Below are positions 1 to 8,780 of a stretch of 64,000 nt of DNA, piece after piece (position 1 is the first letter of the stretch; the number at the start of each line of letters is the position of its first letter). Made by a program: the position numbers and the translations under genes. Origin of the DNA: Robiginitalea sp. SC105 (GTDB lineage Bacteria > Bacteroidota > Bacteroidia > Flavobacteriales > Flavobacteriaceae). A model generated the notes under the pieces. The model did not search any database. It was not told the DNA's origin and saw nothing but the letters and a program-made list of their open reading frames with translations. Location: the NCBI RefSeq assembly GCF_014243345.1, contig NZ_JACLZF010000001.1:744001-808000 (forward strand), given 5' to 3'.

Positions 1-202
1 GAGACTCCGGAATGAGGAGTTATTACGGGAAGATCAAATAATTCATGTTTAGAGATCTCTAATCAGCAATTTTGCGATTCGATTTTTGGAAAGCACCCTT
101 GTTACTTCTTCGATTTTCAGGGAATAGATTTTTCTATTAAGGGCTATATTTAGGCCGACTTACTAAGTTTGCAACCTTATAAATTTCAATTAAAAAGTTT
201 AA
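1..202. other. Left-edge non-coding stretch, AT-rich
   Basis: No convincing coding region is visible here. The stretch is AT-rich. A short inverted repeat (ACTCC at 4-8 with GGAGT at 16-20) lies at the very edge and could be the remnant of a terminator for a gene outside the window, but no T-run follows it. The right half carries the promoter of the first gene. Confidence 0.5.
164..171 (+). promoter_or_regulatory. Bacteroidetes -7 promoter element TAAGTTTG
   Basis: Exact match to the TAnnTTTG consensus of the Bacteroidetes housekeeping sigma factor, 31 nt before the ATG at 203. No clear -33 TTTG was identified. Confidence 0.5.
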
Positions 203-721
203 ATGGATTTAAAAACCATCCTTAAATGGACAGTTGCTTTTTCAATTATAGTGGGAATTTCCAGTTGTAAAGAAAAAGCGGAATCGACAATGGCGATCGT
301 TGAAAATCATGAAGCAGTAGGAGTTTTTAACTTTCAGGACAAAGAGGAGTCCTCAGAATATAAATCGCTGAATTTGGATGAATCACATCCAAATTTACTG
401 GACCCTCAAATTTCATCCGATCACAATGCCGTTATAAAATCGTGGACTGACTTGCACCAGAGAATTGGAGCATTTTTATCGGATAACGACTTCACCTGGG
501 GGGTCGAGGACAAAACAGTTAACGTACTTCAAAAAATTTACTTCGAGCCGAATGGCAAAATGAAATACTATGCTTTCCGTGTATTCAATGGGAATGTAAC
601 GGAAGAAAAACAAGAGCAATTTGCCGATCTTATTGCTGAATTTGCCAAAACAAATAGAATTGATTTCCAACTGGATACAAGCTTTGCTCAATGTGGCAAA
701 ACAAAATATATGAATGAATAG
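203..721 (+). CDS. Hypothetical lipoprotein, 172 aa
   Basis: Function is not recognised. The protein starts with a lysine-containing n-region and a hydrophobic segment (about residues 9-20) ending in SSC, which reads as a lipoprotein signal with the lipidated Cys near residue 22, so an envelope lipoprotein is likely. The mature part has no family motif I can name. The second half (from about residue 85) is mixed alpha/beta and ends in FAQCGKTKY. The ATG at 203 follows an exact TAnnTTTG promoter word and an A-rich leader. Base composition is clearly more AT-rich than the genes after 7 kb. It appears monocistronic; the next gene starts about 280 nt downstream on the same strand. Confidence is good that it is a gene and nil for its function. 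Confidence 0.7.
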   Translation: MDLKTILKWTVAFSIIVGISSCKEKAESTMAIVENHEAVGVFNFQDKEESSEYKSLNLDESHPNLLDPQISSDHNAVIKSWTDLHQRIGAFLSDNDFTWGVEDKTVNVLQKIYFEPNGKMKYYAFRVFNGNVTEEKQEQFADLIAEFAKTNRIDFQLDTSFAQCGKTKYMNE

Positions 722-999
722 ACGGGGTTGGCAACACTATTGAAATAGCATATAAATATGGACACTGGGCGTATTCTTGATATAAGGGGTAAAGTGTAAA
801 GATGCCTATTACAAACCAAGCCAGTATTGGCTTCGATAGTATATAGTATATTTCTGGAAATTCGGCGACTTCAAGCATTACACATCCCAAGCTCCTGGCC
901 CATTAATTGGGGGCTTCCTCCCCCAAAGAATACATTGACGGGAGTTTGGCCTCAATTTTACGGGAATTCTGTTTATTATTAAAGGCCAGAGAAAATCAG

Positions 1000-2058
1000 A
1001 TGACGGATTTCCATCAGACCCTTTTTCTAGTCGCTTCATTCATGGGAGGGTTACTGGGCTTTGCGTTGATCACCAGGATATTTAATAAGAACAAGGGGGA
1101 TTTCTTTCTGGGCCTGGTCGTTCTGACCCTGGCCATTGAACTCTTTTTTTCCTGGGGGTCGCTGTCCGGATTCAATAATAATCCGGGGGTCTTTCCCTAC
1201 TGGATGTTCCTGAATTACCTGCTCCTGCCCCCGGGCATATGGCTGTTTGTAAAATACCATATGGATGACAATTTTCAATTTCATCCAAAGCATTTATGGC
1301 TCTTCCTGCCCGCCGTCCTCGCGTATATCCTGGATGTATGGTCCACGGTTAACTCCGTGTCATTGATCGAATACACGGCCTGGACCTGGTTTACGCAATA
1401 TCTGCCGCTGCTGGGATTGATTTATGTACTCGGATATTTTTGGATCAAATATTTCCAGCTCATGCAACGGCACGGGTTGAAATTTCATAAAAACAGCTTC
1501 CTCAGCCAACTGCGTCTTCTGATGCTCATGGCGTGCCTGACCATCGTCTGCCTGCTATGGCTGATTTTTGAATTTGTAGGATTCAGGTATTACGAACTCA
1601 TTGAATATACCGCCATCCTGTTATTTATGGGTTTCGCTTTCTTCATTTTCCTCGAAAGCCAAACCTTTACCCCCCTTGCACTCGAAGCCAAAAACCGGGA
1701 ATTCCCCAACTATGATGACCAGCAGAACTTGGTGTTGCTTGAACAGACCATCAACAAGAACAGGTCGTATCTGAAACCGAGTTTCCCCCTGAAGGAGCTG
1801 TCGCGGGAATTAGACCTTCCGGCCAGGTATGTCTCCTTTCTCATCAATCACTACCACGGGAAAAATTACAGGGAGTTCATCAACCAATACCGGATCGATG
1901 CATTTCTGGAAAAGGCAGCCTCAGGGGAAAATGAAGTTAAAACCCTGCTGGGACTGGCATTGGAATCCGGGTTCAATTCCAAGTCCACCTTTAACAAGGT
2001 ATTCAAAGATCACATGGGAAAATCTCCTTCCGAATACCTCAACCAATACCAATCGTAG
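1000..2058 (+). CDS. AraC-family regulator with seven-TM N-terminal half, 352 aa
   Basis: Predicted membrane-anchored transcription factor. Residues about 5-235 contain roughly seven hydrophobic segments, and residues about 250-350 form an AraC/XylS helix-turn-helix domain that includes the typical GFNSKSTFNKVFKDHMGKSP stretch. This 7TM-plus-AraC architecture is common in Flavobacteriia, where the membrane part presumably senses an envelope or extracellular signal and the C-terminus binds DNA. An in-frame TTG extension to 907 exists, but its extra 31 residues look unlike coding sequence and would put a charged stretch before the first TM helix; the ATG at 1000 is preferred. It is followed after 92 nt by a secreted HEFGH protein, a plausible target. 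A paralog with the same layout lies at 4508. Confidence 0.85.
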   Translation: MTDFHQTLFLVASFMGGLLGFALITRIFNKNKGDFFLGLVVLTLAIELFFSWGSLSGFNNNPGVFPYWMFLNYLLLPPGIWLFVKYHMDDNFQFHPKHLWLFLPAVLAYILDVWSTVNSVSLIEYTAWTWFTQYLPLLGLIYVLGYFWIKYFQLMQRHGLKFHKNSFLSQLRLLMLMACLTIVCLLWLIFEFVGFRYYELIEYTAILLFMGFAFFIFLESQTFTPLALEAKNREFPNYDDQQNLVLLEQTINKNRSYLKPSFPLKELSRELDLPARYVSFLINHYHGKNYREFINQYRIDAFLEKAASGENEVKTLLGLALESGFNSKSTFNKVFKDHMGKSPSEYLNQYQS

Positions 2059-2150
2059 GGAAAAAGGTTCAATAACATGTTTTCATACCTCCCAAAACGT
2101 GTTTCCGGTCGCAAAAGCTTTCTGAGACCGTTTACTTTGCCCAAAAAAAC

Positions 2151-3182
2151 ATGAGAACACTTGTATCCCTTTGCGCCTTTTCGCTCATCTTTATGGCTGA
2201 GGCACAACCCAAACCTGTCGAAGTCCGCTTCGTAAAGAACATTGAGTTTTTCGGTTATATCATTGAATTGGGCAACCCTGGGGACAATGATCCCGATCAT
2301 CCGGTATCCGTCGCGATCAATCAGTATCCCGAAAACAGGAACAACGAAACGCTGTTTGAAATTTTCTCCCTGGCGGGGGACATGCAGTATTCCAGCATCA
2401 TAAACCTGATGTACCATTTGCCCGAATTCCCCCTCGATCCAGGCTATCAGTTGCCCATCCAAAGGGCGATGGATCTGGGATTTGGCAGCGCAGAAGAAAT
2501 AAAGGCCATCCGAACACTTGTCAACAAAGTAAATTCCTTTTATCTGGAGTCTCAATTTGAATCGATCTGGACAAGCCTGGAGCCTTACCGGGCGGCAACT
2601 TCAGGGCAACTGGAGGAATTGAAACCCGGAGGTACTTTTATGGAAGCCATGGAATCCTATTACGGATCCACGTTTGACCGATATGAGATTGTACCCAGCC
2701 TGACCCTTTGGCCTGGAGGGGGATGGGCGGTAAGCAGCGAAGGGAGTGGCAAAGCAACCTTCATACTGGGGCCGATCAGAGAAAATTATATCTTTCGGGA
2801 TGCGGGCTTTCAAACACTGGCACTTCATGAATTCGGGCATTCCTTTGTCAACCACGTTGTCCTCCGGTACGGGGTTCAACTGCAAAAAACGGCTGAATTG
2901 TTCAACCTGGTTCGGGAGGACATGGTCCCTCAGGGCTACTCCAATTGGAAAACGTGTATGATCGAACATTTCGTGAGGGCGGGGGAAGTCCTCGTAATGG
3001 AGCAATTGGGCGATACCGATAGAAGTTCGGAGCTCCTTGAAGATTACCGGGACAACCGCAAGTTCCTGTACCTCCCCTTTATCGTTGAAAAACTGCGGGC
3101 CTACAGGTTGGAAGGAAAGCACAGCTATCCGGAAGCCGTGCGCGCCACTCTCAGCGACCTTGAAAGTGAATGGCAGGGATAA
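2151..3182 (+). CDS. Secreted DUF4932-like putative metalloprotease, 343 aa
   Basis: Probable exported zinc-dependent hydrolase. An N-terminal signal peptide (about residues 1-18, ending AEA) is followed by a DUF4932-type sequence with the motif HEFGHSF at residues 226-232. The pattern HExxH matches the gluzincin zinc-binding motif; further downstream acidic residues could supply the third ligand but I cannot assign one. Substrate is unknown. The gene lies 92 nt after the 7TM-AraC gene and about 50 nt before the next lipoprotein gene, so the three may be one transcription unit. A TTACTTTG sequence just before the ATG resembles the -7 word with one base off. Family assignment is by recollection of the conserved HEFGHSFVN stretch and should be confirmed by a profile search. 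Confidence 0.7.
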   Translation: MRTLVSLCAFSLIFMAEAQPKPVEVRFVKNIEFFGYIIELGNPGDNDPDHPVSVAINQYPENRNNETLFEIFSLAGDMQYSSIINLMYHLPEFPLDPGYQLPIQRAMDLGFGSAEEIKAIRTLVNKVNSFYLESQFESIWTSLEPYRAATSGQLEELKPGGTFMEAMESYYGSTFDRYEIVPSLTLWPGGGWAVSSEGSGKATFILGPIRENYIFRDAGFQTLALHEFGHSFVNHVVLRYGVQLQKTAELFNLVREDMVPQGYSNWKTCMIEHFVRAGEVLVMEQLGDTDRSSELLEDYRDNRKFLYLPFIVEKLRAYRLEGKHSYPEAVRATLSDLESEWQG

Positions 3183-3232
3183 CCAATGGAAAAGCTTATT
3201 AATTAATGCGGATAACGATAAATTAAAATGCC

Positions 3233-4459
3233 ATGATTCTGAACAAAAAATGGATTGCTTACCTGTCCTTGACTGTCATTTTATGCGGCTCCTGTACGGA
3301 AGAAAAAAGAGCGGTTAGGGAAATTGACTTTACTACCAATTATAAACTGTCATCCGAAATTGAAGAATGGGTACAAAATGATACCACGGCATGGAGATAT
3401 CAGATTAGTGCGGTTGATTATGCGACAAAAGGGGATTACAAAAATGCCCTTAGGCATTGGGATTTGGCCATGGAAAGCAGGGAACTGAATTATTCTCAAT
3501 CGAAAATTGATTCCATCAATAACCTGTACCAGAAAGTTCCGGCACGTGATTATATTCTGGAAAGGGCTGAGAATGAGCAGATAATCATTATAAACGAAGC
3601 ACATCACAGTTCATTCCATCGGTTCTTTACGAAATCGTTGCTTAAAGATTTATTCGATCTGGGATATAAGAATTTAGGGCTCGAAGCCCTGGCTAACGGA
3701 GCCGATAAAGATTCCTTGCTGTCTGAAAGAAAACACCCAATTCCATCCACAGGGCTCTACATAAGTGAACCACAATTTGGTAACCTCGTAAGGGACGCCC
3801 TGGAAATCGGCTATCATGTATTCCCCTACGAACAAACGTCAGGCGTAAACAATACGGAACGTGAAATTGAACAAGCACGATATATTGAGGAAGTAGTCAG
3901 GAATAAACCGGGTGAAAAGTTTTTGATCCATTGTGGGTTTGATCATGCGTATGAGGGAAAACACGACTGGTGGGGAAAAGCCATGGCAGAGCAGCTTAAA
4001 GAATACACGAACATAGATCCTTTAACAATTAATCAGACGTTATATGATGATAAAGGAGATCCAAAATTCAGGCATCCCTTCGCCAAGGCCGTCGATGCCA
4101 AAGAATCCGTTGTGCTCCTGGATGAAGCGGGGAATCCTTTTCAGGCCAAAAGTGGAGAAGCTTATACCGATTTGACCATTTTCCACCCCGCTACCGAGTA
4201 TGTGAACAACAGGCCGGGTTGGTTATTTGATCAAGGCAATCTGAAAGGGGAAATAGAGCTGGAGGAATTTAAATCGATGTTCCCTGTACTGGTTATGGCC
4301 TTCAGGGAAGGGGAGGATATCAACCAGGCTGTTCCGGTTGATATTTCAGAAGTGCAGAACGAACAGGGGAAAGCCATTCTGGCCCTGCCGAAAGGGGTAT
4401 ATACCATCGTGGTGACCGATAAAAATCAATCGTTCGAATTTAAGAAGGAGGTAAATTAA
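3233..4459 (+). CDS. Erythromycin-esterase/ChaN-like lipoprotein, 408 aa
   Basis: Putative envelope hydrolase. The N-terminus is a lipoprotein signal (hydrophobic segment then CGSC near residue 20). A helical region (about 25-105) precedes IIINEAHHSS (E122, H124, H125), which resembles the catalytic glutamate-histidine motif of the EreA/ChaN/TraB-like fold. A second histidine cluster, IHCGFDHAYE (H233, D237, H238), sits where this fold places its other catalytic residues. The last about 100 residues look like a separate beta domain. Resistance activity should not be assumed: in Bacteroidetes such proteins are mostly uncharacterised. It sits between the DUF4932 protein and a second AraC-type regulator, all on the same strand. 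What I see is the motif spacing; the superfamily is an inference. Confidence 0.65.
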   Translation: MILNKKWIAYLSLTVILCGSCTEEKRAVREIDFTTNYKLSSEIEEWVQNDTTAWRYQISAVDYATKGDYKNALRHWDLAMESRELNYSQSKIDSINNLYQKVPARDYILERAENEQIIIINEAHHSSFHRFFTKSLLKDLFDLGYKNLGLEALANGADKDSLLSERKHPIPSTGLYISEPQFGNLVRDALEIGYHVFPYEQTSGVNNTEREIEQARYIEEVVRNKPGEKFLIHCGFDHAYEGKHDWWGKAMAEQLKEYTNIDPLTINQTLYDDKGDPKFRHPFAKAVDAKESVVLLDEAGNPFQAKSGEAYTDLTIFHPATEYVNNRPGWLFDQGNLKGEIELEEFKSMFPVLVMAFREGEDINQAVPVDISEVQNEQGKAILALPKGVYTIVVTDKNQSFEFKKEVN

Positions 4460-4507
4460 CCCGTATTTTCACCATTGGCAGGAAATGAAGCTTAATGAAT
4501 GCCTTAA

Positions 4508-5635
4508 ATGGTTACCTCAAACCCCATTTTATTTACGATTATCTGTGTGCTGGGTCTGCAGGCCATGATTCTCAGCGGGCTGATTGCCTTTAAGAGACCA
4601 AGAAGGCTGGCCAACAGTTTTTTGGCGCTATTGGTGTTTTTTTATGCACTTATGGTAATCAACATCGTTGTGGTCAATGTTTTGAAGGATATCGGATTGC
4701 TCCATGTGTTCCGATATATACAGATGGAAATGATCTATGGTATCGGGCCAACGCTGTATTTCTATACCAAATGCATTACGAACCCAAACTTTGAGTTCAA
4801 AAGAATCCATTACCTGCATTTTCTGCCATTGCTCCTGGAGTTTGTTTTCTATCGGACGGCCATTTACAGGATTGGCTCTGATGGCCTGTACCTGGAAGAA
4901 TTGCCCACGTATTCGTACGTGTATCTGACGCAGCAGTGGTTAGGGGTGTTTTCAATTTTAACATACAGCATCATATCCCTGGCTATACTGATCAAATATC
5001 AAAAGCAGCTCAAGGACTACTACTCAAAAATTGAAAACCTTTCTTTAAAATGGTTGCAAGCCCCCATTGTTATTTATGCGGGGTATCACATTTTATGGAG
5101 GATTTTGACAGAAATCGATCGGTTTGTTTTTGATCAAAGCCTGCGGGAATACTACTTTTTGCCAAATTTTGTAATCCTTGCCATCATCACATGCTGGATA
5201 GGGTTTAAAGGATATGTCCAGAAAGAACGGGACATAGTTCATTTCAGACCGGTTCCTAAAAATCCAAAAGGGGAAAACGAAGAAAAGGATGAAGTATTCC
5301 TATCGGAACTGAGGCAGTTGATGGAAACAGAGAAGCCCTATCTCAACCCGGACCTGAACCTTTCCATATTGGCTGAATCGCTGCATATGAAACCCAGGCA
5401 ATTGTCTTCAAAAATCAATCAGAATTGCAATCAGAATTTTTATGATCTCATCAATTCGTATCGGGTTGAAGCCTTCATTAAGCGGTTGCAATCGGCTGAC
5501 CGGGATAAGCTATCCTTGCTGGGCCATGCATATGAGTGTGGGTTTTACTCCAAGTCCACATTTAACCATGCTTTTAAAAAACATACCCAACTGACGCCAA
5601 GTGAGTACCTCAGGAAATTGAAAAAAACGTCCTGA
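4508..5635 (+). CDS. AraC-family regulator with seven-TM N-terminal half, 375 aa
   Basis: Second membrane-anchored AraC-type regulator of the window. About seven hydrophobic segments occupy residues 5-235. After a charged linker (about 240-270) comes an AraC helix-turn-helix domain (about 280-372) with YECGFYSKSTFNHAFKKH, closely matching the equivalent stretch of the protein encoded at 1000-2058. It starts 48 nt after the esterase-like gene and is followed by a secreted S41 peptidase gene that has its own promoter word, suggesting regulator and target are transcribed separately. Base composition is AT-rich compared with genes after 7 kb. The family assignment is firm; ligand and targets are unknown. 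Confidence 0.85.
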   Translation: MVTSNPILFTIICVLGLQAMILSGLIAFKRPRRLANSFLALLVFFYALMVINIVVVNVLKDIGLLHVFRYIQMEMIYGIGPTLYFYTKCITNPNFEFKRIHYLHFLPLLLEFVFYRTAIYRIGSDGLYLEELPTYSYVYLTQQWLGVFSILTYSIISLAILIKYQKQLKDYYSKIENLSLKWLQAPIVIYAGYHILWRILTEIDRFVFDQSLREYYFLPNFVILAIITCWIGFKGYVQKERDIVHFRPVPKNPKGENEEKDEVFLSELRQLMETEKPYLNPDLNLSILAESLHMKPRQLSSKINQNCNQNFYDLINSYRVEAFIKRLQSADRDKLSLLGHAYECGFYSKSTFNHAFKKHTQLTPSEYLRKLKKTS

Positions 5636-5671
5636 TGGACGCATCCGGTCGATTTCGTGCATATAACAGCC

Positions 5672-5679
5672 TATGTTTG
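5672..5679 (+). promoter_or_regulatory. -7 promoter element TATGTTTG
   Basis: Exact TAnnTTTG match 20 nt before the ATG at 5700. It contains the alternative in-frame ATG at 5673, which argues that 5673 is part of the promoter and not the start codon. Confidence 0.55.
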
Positions 5680-5699
5680 CCCAAAAAGTATTTAAAGCC

Positions 5700-7109
5700 A
5701 TGGCCGACACCAAGGTATTCAACATCCATCGTGTTAAACATTTTCTGGTTTTCATTTCCTGCCTGCTTGGCCTGCAAATTTCAGCCCAACAGTTTTCCAG
5801 ATCAGCGGTCCTGTCCGACCTGGAATATTTAAGATCCTCACTGGAAGCGACCCATTTTGATCTATACGCCTATACCTCCAAAAAAGCCTTTGAGGAGAAT
5901 TATTCAGAGGTCAGAAAACAAATCAAAAGCGACAGTCTGACCTTATTGGAGGTTATCAACCTTTTTCAAAGGGTCGTCTCCAGGGCCAATAATGCGCATA
6001 CCCGAATCGTGTTTCCTGTTCAGCCCTATATCGCCTATGCGGAATCGGGCGGACGGGTTTTCCCCCTGGAGGTTGCCATTGAAAACGGGAAGGCGCTGGT
6101 CAGGAAAAACTGGTCAACCAATGCCAGTATTCCTATTGGAGCCGAGTTGAAGGCCATTAACGGAATGCCAATAGATGAAGTTTTCAGGGAAATATATCCG
6201 CAGATATCCGCGGAGCGCCTTTATTTCAAAAATGCCCAATTGGAGGGATTTACGCTTCCCAGGTTTTATTGGCAGGTTTTTGGTGAGCAGCAGGAATTTC
6301 AGGTTGAAATTGTGCACAACGGCAGGCATTCAACCCAGGAGCTCAAAGCCATAAAGGCAATGGAGGAATTTGAAATGAAGCGGGATGATATCCTGAAGCG
6401 CGACCGGGATCTTGTATATCCTTCAAATTCCACAGCATATCTGCGCCCGGGAGAATTTGGGGGCGAGGAAGACTTATACAGGCAATTCATAGATTCTGCG
6501 TTTGCCGACATCCATGCGAAGATGCCCGACAACCTGATCATTGATTTAAGGAACAACCCCGGTGGCGATGACGCCTTCAGCGATTATCTGGTATCGTATA
6601 TTGCGGATAAGCCCTTTAAATGGGCCTCAAGGTTTCAGCTCAAAACCAATGATATTTTGAAGGAACATGTCCGGCAAACCAAAGACACGACCGAGGCTTA
6701 CTGGAAATCCGTATTAGCGCATAAAAGCGGTGCGGTTTACGAATTTGATTTTGGCTATCACGAGCCTCAACCACAGGACAAAAGGTATAATGGCAGGGTC
6801 TATGTGCTGGTAAACCGCCACTCATATTCACAAGCTGCGGTAACCGCCTCCCAGATACAGGATTATGGTTTTGGACAGATAGTTGGGGAAGAAACGGCTG
6901 AATTCCCTAACCTTTACGCCTCCATTTTCAGTTATAAACTGCCTGAAACAGGAATCAACGTGGACGTATCCAAAGGAAAAATCCAACGTGTATCCGGCAC
7001 AGACAATAAAATGGGCGTTATCCCGGACATCCGCATCAAAGACCATCTCCTGGATGAAAACGATGAAGTTCTGGACGGGTTATTAAAACAAATAGAAAAT
7101 AAGTTCTGA
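5700..7109 (+). CDS. Secreted S41-family peptidase, 469 aa
   Basis: Predicted periplasmic or outer-membrane-associated serine peptidase of the tail-specific (S41) family. Residues 1-29 form a signal peptide ending SAQ. The protease core includes IDLRNNPGGDD (PGG at 287-289) and NRHSYSQAAVTAS, in which Ser377 occupies the position of the S41 nucleophile. No PDZ domain is obvious, as in the shorter TSP-like Bacteroidetes members. An in-frame ATG at 5673 would add nine residues, but it lies inside the promoter word, so 5700 is used. It follows the second 7TM-AraC gene and is a candidate target of it. Substrate is unknown. Confidence 0.82.
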   Translation: MADTKVFNIHRVKHFLVFISCLLGLQISAQQFSRSAVLSDLEYLRSSLEATHFDLYAYTSKKAFEENYSEVRKQIKSDSLTLLEVINLFQRVVSRANNAHTRIVFPVQPYIAYAESGGRVFPLEVAIENGKALVRKNWSTNASIPIGAELKAINGMPIDEVFREIYPQISAERLYFKNAQLEGFTLPRFYWQVFGEQQEFQVEIVHNGRHSTQELKAIKAMEEFEMKRDDILKRDRDLVYPSNSTAYLRPGEFGGEEDLYRQFIDSAFADIHAKMPDNLIIDLRNNPGGDDAFSDYLVSYIADKPFKWASRFQLKTNDILKEHVRQTKDTTEAYWKSVLAHKSGAVYEFDFGYHEPQPQDKRYNGRVYVLVNRHSYSQAAVTASQIQDYGFGQIVGEETAEFPNLYASIFSYKLPETGINVDVSKGKIQRVSGTDNKMGVIPDIRIKDHLLDENDEVLDGLLKQIENKF

Positions 7110-7221
7110 GCACGAACGCATATTCGCCTCCATCGGAATTCCAATCTGTTTGAACCTTAAATATCCGCCTCCCGGAAATACTTTCGATGCATACAACGCA
7201 CCGCACTTCACGGCGAATGTG

Positions 7222-7229
7222 TAGCTTTG
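7222..7229 (+). promoter_or_regulatory. -7 promoter element TAGCTTTG
   Basis: Exact TAnnTTTG match 17 nt upstream of the hflX ATG at 7247. Confidence 0.5.
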
Positions 7230-7246
7230 CATAAGGAAGAATTTCT

Positions 7247-8461
7247 ATGCTGGAGCGGACAAACACGGAATATGAGAAGGCGGTACTGATCGGGATCATT
7301 ACCCGCGAACAACCCGAGGAGAAGGTAAACGAATACCTGGATGAACTCGAGTTCCTGACCTATACGGCCGGGGGGGAAGTGGTCGGCCGGTTCGTGCAGC
7401 GGGTGGATGTCCCCAATCCCAAGACCTTTATCGGCAGCGGGAAACTGGAGGAAGTACAGGCTTTTGTGAAGGAGGAGGAAGTGGGTTCCGTCATCTTCGA
7501 CGACGAGCTGAGCCCGGTGCAGCAGCGGAATATCGAAAAGCAGCTCCGCTGCAAGATCATCGACCGGACCGGCCTGATCCTGGATATATTTGCCCAGCGG
7601 GCCACTACCAGCTATGCGCGCACTCAGGTGGAGCTCGCCCAGTACGAATACCTCCTGCCCCGGCTTACAGGGCTCTGGACCCACCTGGAACGGCAGCGCG
7701 GGGGTATCGGGATGCGGGGCCCCGGTGAAACGGAGATCGAAACCGACCGGCGGATCGTCCGGGACCGGATCTCCCTGCTGAAGAAGAAACTGGCCAAGAT
7801 CGACAAACAGATGGAGACCCAGCGGGGCAACCGGGGTTCCCTGGTGCGGGTTGCCCTGGTGGGCTATACGAATGTCGGCAAGTCCACCCTGATGAACGTG
7901 ATCAGCAAAAGCGAGGTGTTCGCCGAGAACAAGCTGTTCGCAACCCTAGACACCACCGTGCGCAAGGTGGTGCTCGGGAACCTGCCCTTCCTGCTCAGCG
8001 ATACGGTGGGGTTTATCCGCAAGTTGCCCACCCAGCTGGTGGAGAGTTTTAAAAGCACCCTGGACGAGGTGCGGGAGGCCGACCTGCTGCTGCACGTGGT
8101 GGACATTTCCCACCCGAATTTCGAGGAACACATCGAGTCGGTCAACCAGATCCTGGCGGAAATAGACTGCGCCGACAAGGAAACCCTGATGGTCTTCAAC
8201 AAGATCGACCTTTACGAAGCGGAACACCTGGACGAGGACGACCTGGTCACCCCGCGCACCGACAGGCACAATACCATTGAGCAGTGGAAAGCCACCTGGA
8301 TGCAGCGGTCCGGGGATGCCATCTTTATCTCGGCCCTGAACAAGGAAAACCTGGACGAATTCCGCAAGCGTGTCTATAAGCGGGTGCGGGACATCCACGT
8401 GACCCGCTTCCCGTACAACAACTTCCTCTACCCGGAGAACCTGGATGCCTACAGCCAGTAA
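7247..8461 (+). CDS. hflX: GTPase HflX, 404 aa
   Basis: Ribosome-associated GTPase that binds the 50S subunit and helps split or rescue stalled ribosomes. The N-terminal HflX domain (about 1-200) contains the conserved ARTQVELAQYEYLLPRLTG and GGIGMRGPGETEIETDRR stretches. The G domain follows with G1 GYTNVGKST (about 206-214), G3 DTVGF and G4 NKID. Length is typical of Bacteroidetes HflX. It has its own TAnnTTTG promoter and stands apart from its neighbours. From here rightward the base composition becomes clearly GC-richer than in the first 7 kb. The next gene is convergent, with a hairpin terminator between them. Confidence 0.97.
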   Translation: MLERTNTEYEKAVLIGIITREQPEEKVNEYLDELEFLTYTAGGEVVGRFVQRVDVPNPKTFIGSGKLEEVQAFVKEEEVGSVIFDDELSPVQQRNIEKQLRCKIIDRTGLILDIFAQRATTSYARTQVELAQYEYLLPRLTGLWTHLERQRGGIGMRGPGETEIETDRRIVRDRISLLKKKLAKIDKQMETQRGNRGSLVRVALVGYTNVGKSTLMNVISKSEVFAENKLFATLDTTVRKVVLGNLPFLLSDTVGFIRKLPTQLVESFKSTLDEVREADLLLHVVDISHPNFEEHIESVNQILAEIDCADKETLMVFNKIDLYEAEHLDEDDLVTPRTDRHNTIEQWKATWMQRSGDAIFISALNKENLDEFRKRVYKRVRDIHVTRFPYNNFLYPENLDAYSQ

Positions 8462-8702
8462 GCCATCTATCGGGGTCCCGCAGGGCCGGCTATCGCTGTT
8501 GCAGGACCTGCCTTTTGATTCGTCGATGATTTAATACACCTTGTCCGACTGACAACATCCAGGCGCAAATTGGCAACATAAAATGTCAGGATTTAGCAGG
8601 AACCTCCTATATTTATACTGTGTTTAAGTGATAGTGTTTATCCCAAATCGCACCGGAACTCATACATGCTAAATAACCAGATGGTAATAACCTACCCCAA
8701 CG
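8462..8702. other. Non-coding interval after hflX
   Basis: About 240 bases with no supportable gene on either strand and no recognised motif. It ends in the bidirectional hairpin at 8703. Confidence 0.5.
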
Positions 8703-8733
8703 AAAAAGCCCCGACACCAGTCGGGGCTTTTTT
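8703..8733. terminator. Bidirectional rho-independent terminator
   Basis: AAAAAGCCCCGAC, a four-base loop, then GTCGGGGCTTTTTT. The perfect stem with flanking A-run and T-run can stop transcription from hflX (plus) and from the DUF3078 gene (minus). Confidence 0.85.
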
Positions 8734-8780
8734 CTTTGGGCCGCTTCCCAGGCGGGAAAACCGGCTTTAAATTTCAGCTG

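Noticed and set aside
907-999. TTG-initiated extension of the first AraC-type regulator
   Set aside because: The extra 31 residues have no conserved feature and the ATG at 1000 gives a proper start just before the first TM helix.
3233-4459. Macrolide resistance gene
   Set aside because: Only fold-level motifs match; lipoprotein targeting and the extra domain make clinical-type resistance unlikely.
5673-5699. ATG at 5673 as start of the S41 peptidase
   Set aside because: It lies inside the exact TATGTTTG promoter word, so it would be upstream of the transcription start.
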